This document shows positions 6,531-15,090 of a stretch of 51,130 bases of DNA, in pieces. The DNA is taken from the NCBI RefSeq assembly GCF_012524165.2, contig NZ_JABACJ020000036.1, positions 1 through 51,130 of the forward strand. Direction: 5' to 3'. The DNA comes from Faecalicatena faecalis. GTDB lineage: Bacteria; Bacillota; Clostridia; Lachnospirales; Lachnospiraceae. Position numbers and translations under genes: made by a program. Positions within the stretch are counted from its first letter, which is position 1; the number at the start of each line of letters is the position of its first letter. The notes under the pieces were generated by a model. The model searched no databases. It had not been told where the DNA came from and saw only the letters and a list, made by a program, of their open reading frames with translations.

Positions 6531-7403
6531 ATGGATATTCGTGTATTGTCATATTTTCTTATGGCTGCAAGGGAAGAGAATATAACCAAAGCCGCCCAGC
6601 TTTTGCATGTCACCCAGCCAACGCTGTCACGGCAGCTCATGCAGCTGGAGGAAGAACTGGGAGTAAAGCTGTTCCAAAGGAGCAACCATAGTGTATATCT
6701 GACGGATGAAGGGATGGTTTTCCGCCGCAGGGCGCAGGAACTGGTTAATCTTGCGGAGAAGGCCCAAGAGGAACTGACTCAGAAGGAAGAGACTTTATCC
6801 GGTATCATTGCAATCGGATGCGGGGAGATGCGTGGTGTGCAGGAGGTGGCGAAGCTGATTACCGGGTTCCAGGAGCGGTATCCCCTTGTGAAATTTGAAT
6901 TGTACAGCGGAAATAACGAGGACATCAAAGAGCGGATGGAGCAGGGAACTTTGGATATGGGGCTTCTTTTGGAGCCTGTGAGTATTGTGAAATACGATTT
7001 TATCCGTATGAAAACAAAAGAGCAGTGGGGCGTTTTGATTCATAAAGATGCGCCGCTTGCATCCCAGGATGTGATACGTCCCGGTGACCTTGTAGGGACG
7101 CAGGTGGTAACGGTGCATCTGAATACCCCGGTGCATCATGAGCTGGCAGGCTGGTCAGGAGATTTTGCAAGGCAGATGGAATCCTGCGTGAATTATAACC
7201 TGCTTTATAATGCGGTAATTGCAGCAAGGGAAAGGAAGGGTGCAGCCATCTGCGTAAAGCTGGACTGTCACTATGATGATATGAAGTTTCTTCCGTTGGA
7301 GCCGAAACTGGAATTAAGTTCGGTGCTTGCATGGAAAGATCAACAATCCTATTCAAAGGCAACAACTGCTTTTATAAAGTATGTCAAGGACGTATACCGA
7401 TAG
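6531..7403 (+). CDS. LysR-family transcriptional regulator
   Basis: A 290-residue protein. The N-terminal winged helix-turn-helix (residues 1-60, 'NITKAAQLLHVTQPTLSRQLMQLEEELG') is textbook LysR, followed by a substrate-binding effector domain from about 90. AAGGAGG precedes the ATG. LysR proteins usually regulate adjacent oxidoreductase genes. The redox operon at 7579-11079 on the same strand is the likely target, although the usual divergent arrangement is absent and a second regulator lies between. Confidence 0.93.
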   Translation: MDIRVLSYFLMAAREENITKAAQLLHVTQPTLSRQLMQLEEELGVKLFQRSNHSVYLTDEGMVFRRRAQELVNLAEKAQEELTQKEETLSGIIAIGCGEMRGVQEVAKLITGFQERYPLVKFELYSGNNEDIKERMEQGTLDMGLLLEPVSIVKYDFIRMKTKEQWGVLIHKDAPLASQDVIRPGDLVGTQVVTVHLNTPVHHELAGWSGDFARQMESCVNYNLLYNAVIAARERKGAAICVKLDCHYDDMKFLPLEPKLELSSVLAWKDQQSYSKATTAFIKYVKDVYR

Positions 7404-7578
7404 AAAGCAGTTAGGTAATGAAAGGTAATATAAGGTCATGATGAAATACAAAAACTGTATTTCTGATTATGTAATATAAGCATTAGACATAGTGAAAAAA
7501 TAGATTTAGAATATGGGTGTAGCAAAGAGAGAAATAAAAATCTTTGCTGCACCTATTGTTTTTGAGGAGGTGAGGCTT

Positions 7579-7926
7579 TTGACTGCCGATGAGATCAGTG
7601 AGAGGTATCAGATTCCACTAAAAGTCCTAAAGAAATATGAGGAATGGGGATTGTGCCGTGCTGTAAAGATGACCATGGATGAGTGGCGGTATGACAATCA
7701 GGATTTAGAACACCTTAGTCTGATTATGGCGCTTCATGACATGGGTTTCACCAGTCTGGAAGTGGAAGTTTATATGAAACTGCTGCTTGCCGGGGATTCT
7801 ACAAAATGGGAACGGATGAAGATGTTGAATGAAAAGCGCAGCCAGGCTCTGGATGAAATCCATCTGAAAGAACGGCAACTGGAAAGAATGGACTATTTAA
7901 GAAATGAAATACGGAATAACAAATAA
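7579..7926 (+). CDS. MerR-like small regulator
   Basis: A 115-residue protein with a MerR-type helix-turn-helix at the N-terminus ('LTADEISERYQIPLKVLKKYEEWGLC') and a C-terminal helix rich in Glu/Lys/Arg for dimerisation. I chose the TTG at 7579 because GGAGGTGAGG lies just before it and the domain begins there; an in-frame ATG at 7513 would add 22 unrelated residues and lacks a ribosome site. The typical effector-binding cysteines are missing. It sits 14 bases ahead of the aldo/keto reductase gene and is probably co-transcribed with it and regulates it. Confidence 0.78.
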   Translation: MTADEISERYQIPLKVLKKYEEWGLCRAVKMTMDEWRYDNQDLEHLSLIMALHDMGFTSLEVEVYMKLLLAGDSTKWERMKMLNEKRSQALDEIHLKERQLERMDYLRNEIRNNK

Positions 7927-7940
7927 AAAGGAGATGCAGA

Positions 7941-8804
7941 ATGATGGAATATGTAACATTAAGTAATGGCGTAAAAATGCCTGTACTTGGATACGGTACA
8001 TTTACAATCAGCAATGAAGAAACTGAGCGTTGTGTGACTGATGCAATCCATGTGGGGTATCGCAGTATTGATACAGCTCAGGCATACTACAACGAAGAAG
8101 GTGTAGGAAATGCCGTTCACAAAGCGATTGAAGCAGGAACAGTAAAAAGAGAAGAGCTGTTCCTTACAACAAAAATCTGGGTTGCCAATGCCGGATATGA
8201 AAAAGCAAAAGCATCTATTGAGGAATCCTTACAGAAATTGCAGACCGATTATATTGACCTTCTGTTTGTCCATCAGCCATACAATGATTATTATGGTACA
8301 TGGAGGGCAATGGAGGAAGCATATAAAGAAGGTAAGGCAAAAGCGATCGGTGTAAGTAATTTTTATGCAGACAGATACCTTGATCTTGCATCCTTTGCAG
8401 AAATTAAGCCTATGGTAAATCAGCTTGAAACGCATGTGTTCCAGCAGCAGAAAACAATCAGACCGTACCTTGATAAGTTTGGAACACAGATTGAGGCATG
8501 GGCACCGTTTGCCAAAGGCGAGAAGAACCTGTTTTCTCATCCGGTACTTACGGAGATTGGTGCTAAGTATGGCAAGAATGCAGGACAGACAGCGCTTCGC
8601 TTTATGATTCAGAGCGGCATTGTGGTGATTCCAAAATCTACCCATAAAGAGCGTATGGCAGAGAACTTAAATGTGTTCGATTTTGTGCTTACAGAAGATG
8701 AAATGAAACAGATCGAAGGGATGGATGAGGGCAGCAATATTTTCATGGACCATGAGAATCCCGCCCACATCGAGAACTTCTTCTCCAGATTTGGGATTAT
8801 GTAA
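7941..8804 (+). CDS. Aldo/keto reductase
   Basis: A 287-residue NADPH-dependent carbonyl reductase of the AKR superfamily (2,5-diketogluconate reductase type). The catalytic tetrad is readable: Asp44 and Tyr49 ('IDTAQAYY'), Lys78 ('TTKIW') and His111 ('FVHQP'). The cofactor-binding 'IPKSTHKERMAEN' lies near residue 235. AAGGAGATGCAGA precedes the double-Met start. It is the first enzyme of a redox operon followed by flavin and nitroreductase genes. The natural substrate cannot be told from sequence. Confidence 0.95.
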   Translation: MMEYVTLSNGVKMPVLGYGTFTISNEETERCVTDAIHVGYRSIDTAQAYYNEEGVGNAVHKAIEAGTVKREELFLTTKIWVANAGYEKAKASIEESLQKLQTDYIDLLFVHQPYNDYYGTWRAMEEAYKEGKAKAIGVSNFYADRYLDLASFAEIKPMVNQLETHVFQQQKTIRPYLDKFGTQIEAWAPFAKGEKNLFSHPVLTEIGAKYGKNAGQTALRFMIQSGIVVIPKSTHKERMAENLNVFDFVLTEDEMKQIEGMDEGSNIFMDHENPAHIENFFSRFGIM

Positions 8805-8831
8805 AAACTAAGATTCAGGAGGAAAAAGCGA

Positions 8832-9365
8832 ATGAAGATTTTGGTACTTGAGGGAAGCCCTCACAAAAAAGGTTCTTCCAATACCCTTGCAGAGCAATTT
8901 ATCAAAGGCGCGGAAGAAGCCGGGCATAATGTAAAGGTGTTGGATGTGGCACATATGAATATTCATCCGTGTCAGGGGTGTGATGCCTGTGGTATGCGTG
9001 GGAGCTGTGTACAGAATGATGATATGCAGATTGTTGAGCAGGAAATGAGAAGTGCAGATATGGTGGCTTTTGTTTCACCTATTTATTACTTTGGGATGTC
9101 AGCACAGCTGAAACTGGTAATTGACCGTTTTTACAGTTTCAACAGCAGTATTTCAGGAAAAGGTCTGAAAACAGTCCTTATTGCAGCAGCATGGGACAGC
9201 AATCCTAAGACATTGGGTTATTTAAAAGACCACTATCTGGGAATTTGCAATTATCTTGGCTTTGAGGATTGCGGCATGATTCTCGGTACCGGATGCGGAA
9301 CCGCATCTATGACTCGTGGAACGGCACATATGGATGCGGCCTATAAACTTGGAAAATCTATTTGA
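8832..9365 (+). CDS. NADPH-dependent FMN reductase / flavodoxin-fold protein
   Basis: A 177-residue flavoprotein. 'LEGSPHKKGSSNTLAEQF' is the FMN phosphate-binding loop, and 'CQGCDACGMRGSC' is the cysteine cluster typical of the iron-sulfur-flavoprotein-like branch of the NAD(P)H:FMN reductase family. 'SPIYYFGMSAQLK' forms the flavin-contacting segment. Such enzymes pass electrons from NAD(P)H to FMN, quinones or nitroaromatics. The gene lies 27 bases after the aldo/keto reductase gene and 14 before the lipoprotein gene, consistent with one operon. Confidence 0.9.
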   Translation: MKILVLEGSPHKKGSSNTLAEQFIKGAEEAGHNVKVLDVAHMNIHPCQGCDACGMRGSCVQNDDMQIVEQEMRSADMVAFVSPIYYFGMSAQLKLVIDRFYSFNSSISGKGLKTVLIAAAWDSNPKTLGYLKDHYLGICNYLGFEDCGMILGTGCGTASMTRGTAHMDAAYKLGKSI

Positions 9366-9379
9366 TTGGAGGTCTGTAA

Positions 9380-10075
9380 ATGAAACATTTTTCATTATTT
9401 TTGGCAGCTATGCTAATGGTTTTAACGCTTGCAGGATGTGGAAATGCAGGAAATAGCACAGAGTCTGAGAATGTGGATACAACAGAAAAGGTAAATACAG
9501 AGGCAGAGTCAGAAGAACAAAACACAGAGCCTGCAGAAGGTGCTGACGGTACAGAGAAATCTGAAACGAAGATACTGGTTGCTTATTTTTCAGCGACAGG
9601 TACTACAAAACAGATTGCGGAACAGATTGCAGAAGTTACGGGAGCAGACCTGTTTGAAATCATGCCGGTGGATGCTTACAGCAGTGAGGATTTAGATTAC
9701 GGTAATGATGATTGCAGGGCAAATCGGGAACAGAATGACAGCACATCCAGGCCGGAGATTTCCAATACTATTGAAAATATAGAGAATTATGATACGGTCT
9801 TTATTGGACATCCGATTTGGTGGGGCGAAGAACCTCGCATTATAGATACATTTCTTGAAAGCTATGATTTTTCCGGTAAGACAATGATTGATTTTTGTAC
9901 ATCTGGAGGAAGCGGTATCAGTACAAGTGAAGGCAATTTAAAGGAACTGTGTTCCTCTGATGTGAATTGGCTTGCTGCTAACAGGTTTTCAAGTGATACG
10001 GATGTTGATACTGTCCGAGATTGGGTTCAAAGCCTTGGAATAGAAACTAAAAATAACGAATGGAGGAAAAGATGA
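9380..10075 (+). CDS. Flavodoxin-domain lipoprotein
   Basis: A 231-residue protein with a signal peptide and lipobox 'LTLAGC' (lipidated Cys20), a Glu/Thr-rich linker (about 22-62), then a flavodoxin domain ('VAYFSATGTTKQIAEQIAE', 'IGHPIWWGEEPRIIDTF', 'CTSGGSGIS'). It is predicted to be anchored outside the membrane as an extracellular FMN electron carrier. The stop overlaps the nitroreductase start as ATGA at 10072-10075, so translation is coupled. A diverged copy of its 3' end from base 9808 reappears at 48149. Confidence 0.93.
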   Translation: MKHFSLFLAAMLMVLTLAGCGNAGNSTESENVDTTEKVNTEAESEEQNTEPAEGADGTEKSETKILVAYFSATGTTKQIAEQIAEVTGADLFEIMPVDAYSSEDLDYGNDDCRANREQNDSTSRPEISNTIENIENYDTVFIGHPIWWGEEPRIIDTFLESYDFSGKTMIDFCTSGGSGISTSEGNLKELCSSDVNWLAANRFSSDTDVDTVRDWVQSLGIETKNNEWRKR

Positions 10076-10587
10076 TGGAGTTTTTTGAAGTAGTTAAAAA
10101 TCGTTATGCGTGTAAAAAATTTGATGGACGCCCAGTGGCAAAGGAGCAGCTTGATGCAATCCTTGAAGCAGGGAGACTGGCGCCCACAGCGAAGAACCTG
10201 CAGGAGCAGCGTATCTATGTTGTACAGTCAGAAGAAGGTCTTGCCCAAATTGACAAGGTAACTCCCTGCAGATATGGTGCGGCAACGGTGGTCGTTGTAG
10301 CGTTTGATACAACAAATGTATTTACATATCCGGGAGAAAAGCGTGATTCAGGTGTTGAGGATGCAACAATTGTAGCAACTCATATGATGCTGGCTGCAAA
10401 AGCGGAAGGCGCTGATAGCTGTTGGGTTAACTTCTTCGATCCGGAAGTGGCAGCGAAAGAGCTTGGACTGCCTGAAAATGAGGAAGTCCTGATGATTCTT
10501 GACCTCGGCTATCCGGTAGAGGGAACAACACCACTCGCTATGCATACGCAGAGAAAAGAACTTTCAGAAACAGTTACCTATATGTAA
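10072..10587 (+). CDS. Nitroreductase-family protein
   Basis: A 171-residue FMN-dependent nitroreductase-family enzyme. 'NRYACKKFDGRPVAKEQLDAILEAGRLAPTAKN' is the conserved N-terminal FMN-binding region. The start at 10072 (or the adjacent ATG at 10075) fits GGAGGAAAAG; an in-frame ATG at 10060 overlaps that ribosome site and is unlikely. It is coupled to the upstream lipoprotein gene through an ATGA overlap. The family reduces nitro compounds, quinones or flavins. A near-identical copy is at 48413. Confidence 0.93.
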   Translation: MMEFFEVVKNRYACKKFDGRPVAKEQLDAILEAGRLAPTAKNLQEQRIYVVQSEEGLAQIDKVTPCRYGAATVVVVAFDTTNVFTYPGEKRDSGVEDATIVATHMMLAAKAEGADSCWVNFFDPEVAAKELGLPENEEVLMILDLGYPVEGTTPLAMHTQRKELSETVTYM

Positions 10588-10602
10588 GAAACGGAGGAAT
10601 TC

Positions 10603-11079
10603 ATGATGAGTAAGAAGTTAGTAGCATATTTTTCAGCAAGTGGTGTGACTGCAAAGGTAGCAAAGACACTGGCATCTGCCATTGATGCAGATTTACATGA
10701 GATTTTGCCCGTTCAGAAATATACATCAGCAGATCTGGATTGGACAAACAAAAAGAGCCGCAGCAGTGTGGAAATGAATAATAAATCTTTCCGGCCGGCG
10801 ATTGCAAATCAGGTTGAAAATATGGAGCAGTATGATGTGATATATGTAGGATTCCCCATCTGGTGGTATGTGGCTCCCACAATTATCAACGCTTTTTTGG
10901 AATCTTATAATCTGGAAGGAAAAGTAATTGTACCTTTTGCCACATCCGGCAGCAGCGGAATGGGAGGAACAAATGCAGACTTAAAAGATTCCTGCAAGGG
11001 TGCAGAGTTGAAGGAAGGCAGGCGTTTTTCTTCCAATGCCAGAGCAGAGGAACTGAAAGCCTGGGCAGAAAAAATTTAA
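10603..11079 (+). CDS. Flavodoxin-like protein, cytoplasmic
   Basis: A 158-residue flavodoxin without signal peptide. 'VAYFSASGVTAKVAKTLASA' is the phosphate loop, 'VGFPIWWYVAPTIINAFLES' and 'ATSGSSGMGG' are flavin-binding segments. It closely resembles the domain of the lipoprotein at 9380, suggesting an intracellular/extracellular pair. GGAGGAATTC precedes the ATG, 15 bases after the nitroreductase gene. A second copy lies at 48944. Confidence 0.92.
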   Translation: MMSKKLVAYFSASGVTAKVAKTLASAIDADLHEILPVQKYTSADLDWTNKKSRSSVEMNNKSFRPAIANQVENMEQYDVIYVGFPIWWYVAPTIINAFLESYNLEGKVIVPFATSGSSGMGGTNADLKDSCKGAELKEGRRFSSNARAEELKAWAEKI

Positions 11080-11101
11080 TGAAAAGACGGAGGAAAAATA
11101 C

Positions 11102-11350
11102 ATGGTCAGACATATTTTTATAGCCACAATCAAAGATGGTGTTTCAGAGGAAATCGTAAATCAGAAAATGGAAGAAATGAGAGCCATGAAGGAGAGCGTT
11201 TCGGAAATTGAGAGCATTATGGTAGGCAGAAGCCTCGGATGGGTGGGTGCCGCGGTCTGTTTCACCGGATGGAACCTATACACTGACACTGCAGGCAATC
11301 GGGGAACCCGACTGGCCTTTTGGATCAGCAAGAGGACGGCTGGTTCTTGA
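11102..11350 (+). pseudogene. Dabb-domain gene truncated by a deletion junction
   Basis: The first 51 codons match the intact stress-responsive A/B-barrel (Dabb) protein encoded at 49443-49739. After 'GWVGAA' (base 11254) the sequence turns into an unrelated one and the frame continues by chance for about 31 residues. The product would lack half the barrel. The 3' sequence belongs to another broken gene read in a different frame (11255-11540). Confidence 0.88.
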
Positions 11351-11540
11351 GAAAGATAAGAAGAAAATATCCCAGGAAGATTTTGAATTAAAGAACGATG
11401 GCGGTCCGGTAAATAGCAGTTGTTGGAAAATCACCTGGTATGAGGAGTATGCAGAAATTATTTTGTCGGGAGAAGAGCAGCCCGATAAACAGATTCGCCT
11501 TTTTTTTGATAGCACAAAGGAGATAATGGACATGGAATAA
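11255..11540 (+). pseudogene. 3' remnant of an uncharacterised gene
   Basis: About 94 codons beginning near 'SPDGTYTLTLQAIGEPDWPFG' and ending 'FFDSTKEIMDME'. It reads like the body of a small uncharacterised Bacillota protein of mixed beta structure, with its start lost at the junction with the Dabb gene. A GTG at 11247 lies in the fused Dabb sequence and is not a credible native start. No function can be given. Confidence 0.6.
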
Positions 11541-11630
11541 GAAATCAAGTAAATACGAGTTTTACTCGTTGGAACTGATATAGTATAATGAAATCTGGTT
11601 ATATGCTCACGGTTAGCTAAGATTTCTCGG

Positions 11631-11670
11631 TGATTTCATACTGGCTCCACATAAAAATGCTACACTGAGA
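11631..11670 (+). promoter_or_regulatory. Promoter element 1 of the first two-component/ABC system
   Basis: The 40-bp sequence beginning TGATTTCATACTGG is repeated at 13552-13591 with about 9 differences. It holds two TTCATA/TCCAYAT-like direct half-sites about 11 bp apart and a TGCTAYACT-like -10. It precedes the response regulator by about 20 bp. Binding by that regulator is inferred from its recurrence before both transcription units. Confidence 0.65.
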
Positions 11671-11691
11671 TATAAGAGGTGATAAGATTTT

Positions 11692-12351
11692 ATGGCAAGA
11701 TTGTTGATTGTAGAAGACGATAAAAGGACAAATGAATGTATCTGTGAATATTTAAGGCCTGCTGGACACGAGGTGATTCCGGCATATGATGGCACGGAGG
11801 CCATGGACATTTTCCGCCAGGGGAATCTTGATCTGATTGTTCTGGACATCATGCTTCCTCATATCACGGGATTGTCCGTACTGCACGAGATTCGCAAGAC
11901 AAGTTCCATACCCGTTCTGATGCTCACCGCAATGGAAGACGAAGGGACTCAGGTGGTAAGTTTTGATGAACAGGCTGACGATTATATGACAAAGCCCTTT
12001 TCCATGGTTCTTCTGGGAAAACGGATTACAGCGCTTCTGCGCCGGAGCGGACAGACGAAGCCGCTGGAGGTGATGACCTTTGGTGAGATTACGGTCAATT
12101 TCTCCGGCTATACGGCAAGCGGACCAGAGGGGAAAATCGACATTACCCCAAAGGAAATGGACCTGCTCCGGCTTTTGGTTGAGCATAAAGGGCTGGTTCT
12201 CACACGTTTCCAGATTCTGGACGATTTGTGGGGAGACGAGAATCCAATCATAGACCGTACCATAGACACCTATATCAAAAATCTGAGAAAGAAGCTCCAT
12301 CTTGACTGCATTGTCACTGTCAAGGGTGTGGGGTACAAGTATGAGGTATGA
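11692..12351 (+). CDS. OmpR-family response regulator (system 1)
   Basis: A 219-residue protein with a receiver domain (residues 1-120: acidic 'VEDD', phospho-acceptor Asp in 'IVLDIMLPH', Lys in 'YMTKPF') and a C-terminal winged-helix domain ('ITPKEMDLLRLLVEHKG ... YIKNLRKKL'). It is one of the transporter-linked regulators of Bacillota. Its stop overlaps the kinase start by four bases. The 40-bp element upstream recurs before the permease gene, suggesting it activates itself and the transporter. Confidence 0.95.
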   Translation: MARLLIVEDDKRTNECICEYLRPAGHEVIPAYDGTEAMDIFRQGNLDLIVLDIMLPHITGLSVLHEIRKTSSIPVLMLTAMEDEGTQVVSFDEQADDYMTKPFSMVLLGKRITALLRRSGQTKPLEVMTFGEITVNFSGYTASGPEGKIDITPKEMDLLRLLVEHKGLVLTRFQILDDLWGDENPIIDRTIDTYIKNLRKKLHLDCIVTVKGVGYKYEV

Positions 12352-13490
12352 AGATGAGAAGATTAAAGCTGTTTCCTAAGTTTTTTCTTTATACACTGGG
12401 TATTATGCTGTTGCTCATCGTACTCATACATGGTTTCCTTTATCTGCTTGCCCCCAGGATGCAGGTTGATTTCACACCTGCCACAGAAGCGGCAGGGAAC
12501 ATTACAGTCAGCATTGCAAGAGAGAGGATTGTAACGGAGGCGGTACAGAAGGCACTTCCCATCTCCTTGTGCTGTTCGCTGCTGATTTCCGTTGTCTGTT
12601 CACTCCTGCTGACCAAAGGAATTACAAAACCCATTCAGGAAATCTCTGCTTCTACAGACCCGATGAAGAAACTGGACAAAACAGCAGGATGTACCATCCA
12701 CTCTAAGGACGAGATTGGATTGCTGGCGGAGAACATCAATGGGCTTTATTTTAACCTGCTGTCCACCATTGAGCATTTGGAAGGCGAAAAGAACCATGTC
12801 CGGGAGCTGGAACGGTCAAAGGTGGATTTCCTGCGGGCAGCATCCCATGAGCTGAAAACTCCGGTGACTGCCTTAAATGCGACTCTGGAAAACATGATAC
12901 TTGGCGTGGGGAAATACCAGGACTGCGAGGCTTATCTGCCGGAATGCAAGGAGATGGTGGAACAGCTTGCCGTTATGATTCATGATATTTTAGAAACCTC
13001 CCGGTTAAATATGGCAGTATCGCAGGAGGAACCGGTTGAGACAAATTTACCGGATTTGATGGAAGAACTTTGTGAACCGTATCAGTTGATTGCAGCGGCC
13101 CACCAGATCTCATTTTCTTTCAAAATGCCAGCGGCTTTTCCAGTCAGAATTCCGGTAAAGGAGTTTGGCAGGGCTGTCTCTAATATCCTTGCAAATGCAG
13201 TTGCCTATACGGAGTCAGGGAAGTCTGTTTCTGTATATATGGTGGAACATACCTTATTCATTGAAAATGAGTGTACCCCAATCCACAAAGAGGAAATTTC
13301 CCGTCTGTTTCAGCCGTTCTACCGGCCTGACTTTTCCAGGAGCCGGGACAGCGGCGGGAATGGCCTGGGGTTGTATATTGTGGATACAATCTTTCAAACT
13401 TTACACATTCCTTATTCCTTTGCTCCCATGGATGAACCGGAAGGGATGCGCTTCACCATTCAGCTTATTGATGTGCCCCCAAAAAGTTAG
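12348..13490 (+). CDS. Sensor histidine kinase (system 1)
   Basis: A 380-residue kinase with two membrane helices (about 10-33 and 71-90) around a short extracytoplasmic loop, then HAMP, a HisKA domain with the phospho-accepting His in 'RAASHELKTPV' (about 167), and HATPase_c ('NILANAVAYTESG', 'GGNGLGLYIV'). The short sensor loop resembles kinases that sense through an associated ABC transporter. ATG at 12348 overlaps the regulator stop; a second ATG at 12354 is possible. Confidence 0.95.
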   Translation: MKMRRLKLFPKFFLYTLGIMLLLIVLIHGFLYLLAPRMQVDFTPATEAAGNITVSIARERIVTEAVQKALPISLCCSLLISVVCSLLLTKGITKPIQEISASTDPMKKLDKTAGCTIHSKDEIGLLAENINGLYFNLLSTIEHLEGEKNHVRELERSKVDFLRAASHELKTPVTALNATLENMILGVGKYQDCEAYLPECKEMVEQLAVMIHDILETSRLNMAVSQEEPVETNLPDLMEELCEPYQLIAAAHQISFSFKMPAAFPVRIPVKEFGRAVSNILANAVAYTESGKSVSVYMVEHTLFIENECTPIHKEEISRLFQPFYRPDFSRSRDSGGNGLGLYIVDTIFQTLHIPYSFAPMDEPEGMRFTIQLIDVPPKS

Positions 13491-13498
13491 ACTTTTAT

Positions 13499-13534
13499 TG
13501 CGTAACGGATTTTTACATCTGTTACGCATTTTTT
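13499..13534 (+). terminator. Terminator between kinase and ABC genes
   Basis: TGCGTAAC (13499-13506) pairs with GTTACGCA (13521-13528), followed by a run of T. It splits the two-component pair from the transporter genes, consistent with the separate promoter element just downstream. Confidence 0.85.
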
Positions 13535-13551
13535 ATGCCCTGTTTCTATGC

Positions 13552-13591
13552 TGATTTCATACTGGTTCCATATGGAGATGCTATTCTGATC
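13552..13591 (+). promoter_or_regulatory. Promoter element 2 of the first two-component/ABC system
   Basis: A second copy of the 40-bp element at 11631 (TGATTTCATACTGGTTCCAT...), with TGCTATTCT as the -10-like part, 45 bp before the permease start. Confidence 0.65.
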
Positions 13592-13635
13592 ATACGTTCA
13601 GAACAACAAAATTAATACAGGAGGTATCAGAAGCT

Positions 13636-15060
13636 ATGAGTTTTATGAAACGGGCGTTCCTATACGTCACACGAAAAAAGGGGAAAACAGTTCTCCTATT
13701 TGCAATTCTTCTTATTATGGCAACTTTTGTACTGACCGGGATTTCCATCTGGGGAGCGTCAGAGAGTGCACAGCTTGGACTGCGGCAAAGCCTGGGAGCC
13801 AGTTTTGAGGTGGCAGTGGACTGGTCGGATGAAAACCCCTATCTGGTCAGGGAGCCGGTAAACGGGCCGGAGAATGACGGTGGGAAGCAGGCCACGAATT
13901 TTCTGATGTATTCCACCAAACAGCTAAACCCTGAACAGGTAAAGGAAATCAGGCAGATGGAGGGTGTCAAATACTGTGATGCATCTGTAGAAAATCTGGC
14001 GGCTTTTGAGCAATTATCGCTATTTGCCGGAAAGATTCCGATAGATGAAGACTTCCGGAAACTGACGAAGGTGCTGGGCGTCTGGGGAACAGAGGAGAAC
14101 GAACTGTTTGCTTCCGGTACACTTTCTTTAGTGGAAGGAAGGCACCTCACCCAGGAGGATACTGGCAAAGCTGTAATCTGTCTTGACCTGGCAGAAAAAA
14201 GCGGGGTGGGCGTGGGAGACTATCTGACAACCCAAAGTACGAAGGGAAAAGAGATAAAGGTTCAGATTGTAGGATTATTTGCTCCGGCGAAAGTCGAAGG
14301 GGTGGAAGAGATGGTCACCAGCTATGATAAGATTCAAAACCGGATTTTCACGGATCTGGATACGGCGGTCAAAATTGAGGACAGTCCCGCAATCAAGGGT
14401 TTTTCTGTAATCCATGTTACTGTGGAGGATCCCCAGGATATGGAACGGATCGTGTCTGAGGTGCAAAAATTGTCTTCCATAGACTGGGATGCCTTTACGG
14501 TTACGGTGGATAATGAGGCTTATGAGAAAGCAGCCCAGCCTCTTAAAGCACTGGGCAGTCTGATTGTGACGCTTTTGACCGTGATTGTGATAGTCAGTGT
14601 CATCATACTGGCCTTAATCCTGACACTCTGGACGAAAACCCGTATCCATGAAATCGGTGTTTTTCTGTCTGTGGGAATGAAGAAATCTGACATTATCGGA
14701 CAGTTTCTGGTCGAGGTGATGATGATTGCCGTACTTGCCTTTGGGTTATCCTTTTTCACCAGTAGCGCCATTGCAGGACAGATTGGCAATCAGCTTTTAG
14801 AACAAAGCAGGCAGAATGGGGCGGAAAACCAGCAACAGGGGGCGGTTGCGTCGGATCCGGGCGGCTCGGCAGTAGTCGGAGGCAATGATTCTCTTATCAA
14901 TTCTGATACAAGCATCGAAGAGATTCAGGTATCGGTAGGACTTGTGAACCTTGCAGAACTCTATTTGATTGGCTTTGCAGTAATCATTGCGGCAGTGGGC
15001 GTTTCGTCTGTGACGGTCATGCGGCTGAAGCCACGGGAAATCTTGTCTAAAATGAGTTAA
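13636..15060 (+). CDS. FtsX-type ABC transporter permease (system 1)
   Basis: A 474-residue MacB/FtsX-like permease. One N-terminal membrane helix (about 18-40), a long extracytoplasmic domain, then three helices (about 310-335, 357-382, 440-465). A Gln/Gly/Ser-rich insert around 395-425 lies in the last external loop. Permeases of this type do not usually pump small ions; they act with lipoproteins in peptide export, envelope stress or antimicrobial-peptide resistance. GGAGG precedes the ATG. It is followed by its ATPase and a lipoprotein. Confidence 0.92.
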   Translation: MSFMKRAFLYVTRKKGKTVLLFAILLIMATFVLTGISIWGASESAQLGLRQSLGASFEVAVDWSDENPYLVREPVNGPENDGGKQATNFLMYSTKQLNPEQVKEIRQMEGVKYCDASVENLAAFEQLSLFAGKIPIDEDFRKLTKVLGVWGTEENELFASGTLSLVEGRHLTQEDTGKAVICLDLAEKSGVGVGDYLTTQSTKGKEIKVQIVGLFAPAKVEGVEEMVTSYDKIQNRIFTDLDTAVKIEDSPAIKGFSVIHVTVEDPQDMERIVSEVQKLSSIDWDAFTVTVDNEAYEKAAQPLKALGSLIVTLLTVIVIVSVIILALILTLWTKTRIHEIGVFLSVGMKKSDIIGQFLVEVMMIAVLAFGLSFFTSSAIAGQIGNQLLEQSRQNGAENQQQGAVASDPGGSAVVGGNDSLINSDTSIEEIQVSVGLVNLAELYLIGFAVIIAAVGVSSVTVMRLKPREILSKMS

Positions 15061-15090
15061 GTGTCAGAAATAAGTTGAGGAGGAAGACAG

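Larger units (their letters stand above)
9808..11254. repeat. Redox-operon duplication, copy 1 (1,447 bp)
   Basis: Bases 9808-11254 align without a single gap to 48149-49595 in the same orientation, offset 38,341 bp, with roughly 2-3% substitutions by eye. The repeat starts inside the flavodoxin lipoprotein gene and stops inside the Dabb gene at the bases GCCGCG. The divergence argues against an assembly duplicate. Confidence 0.93.

Noticed and set aside
8229..8645. 138-codon minus-strand frame inside the aldo/keto reductase gene
   Set aside because: Shadow of a gene with a full catalytic tetrad; no start signals.
12440..13554. Long alternative frames inside the kinase gene, e.g. 13165-13554
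   Set aside because: They lie within a clear histidine kinase gene, lack ribosome sites and have shadow-like composition.
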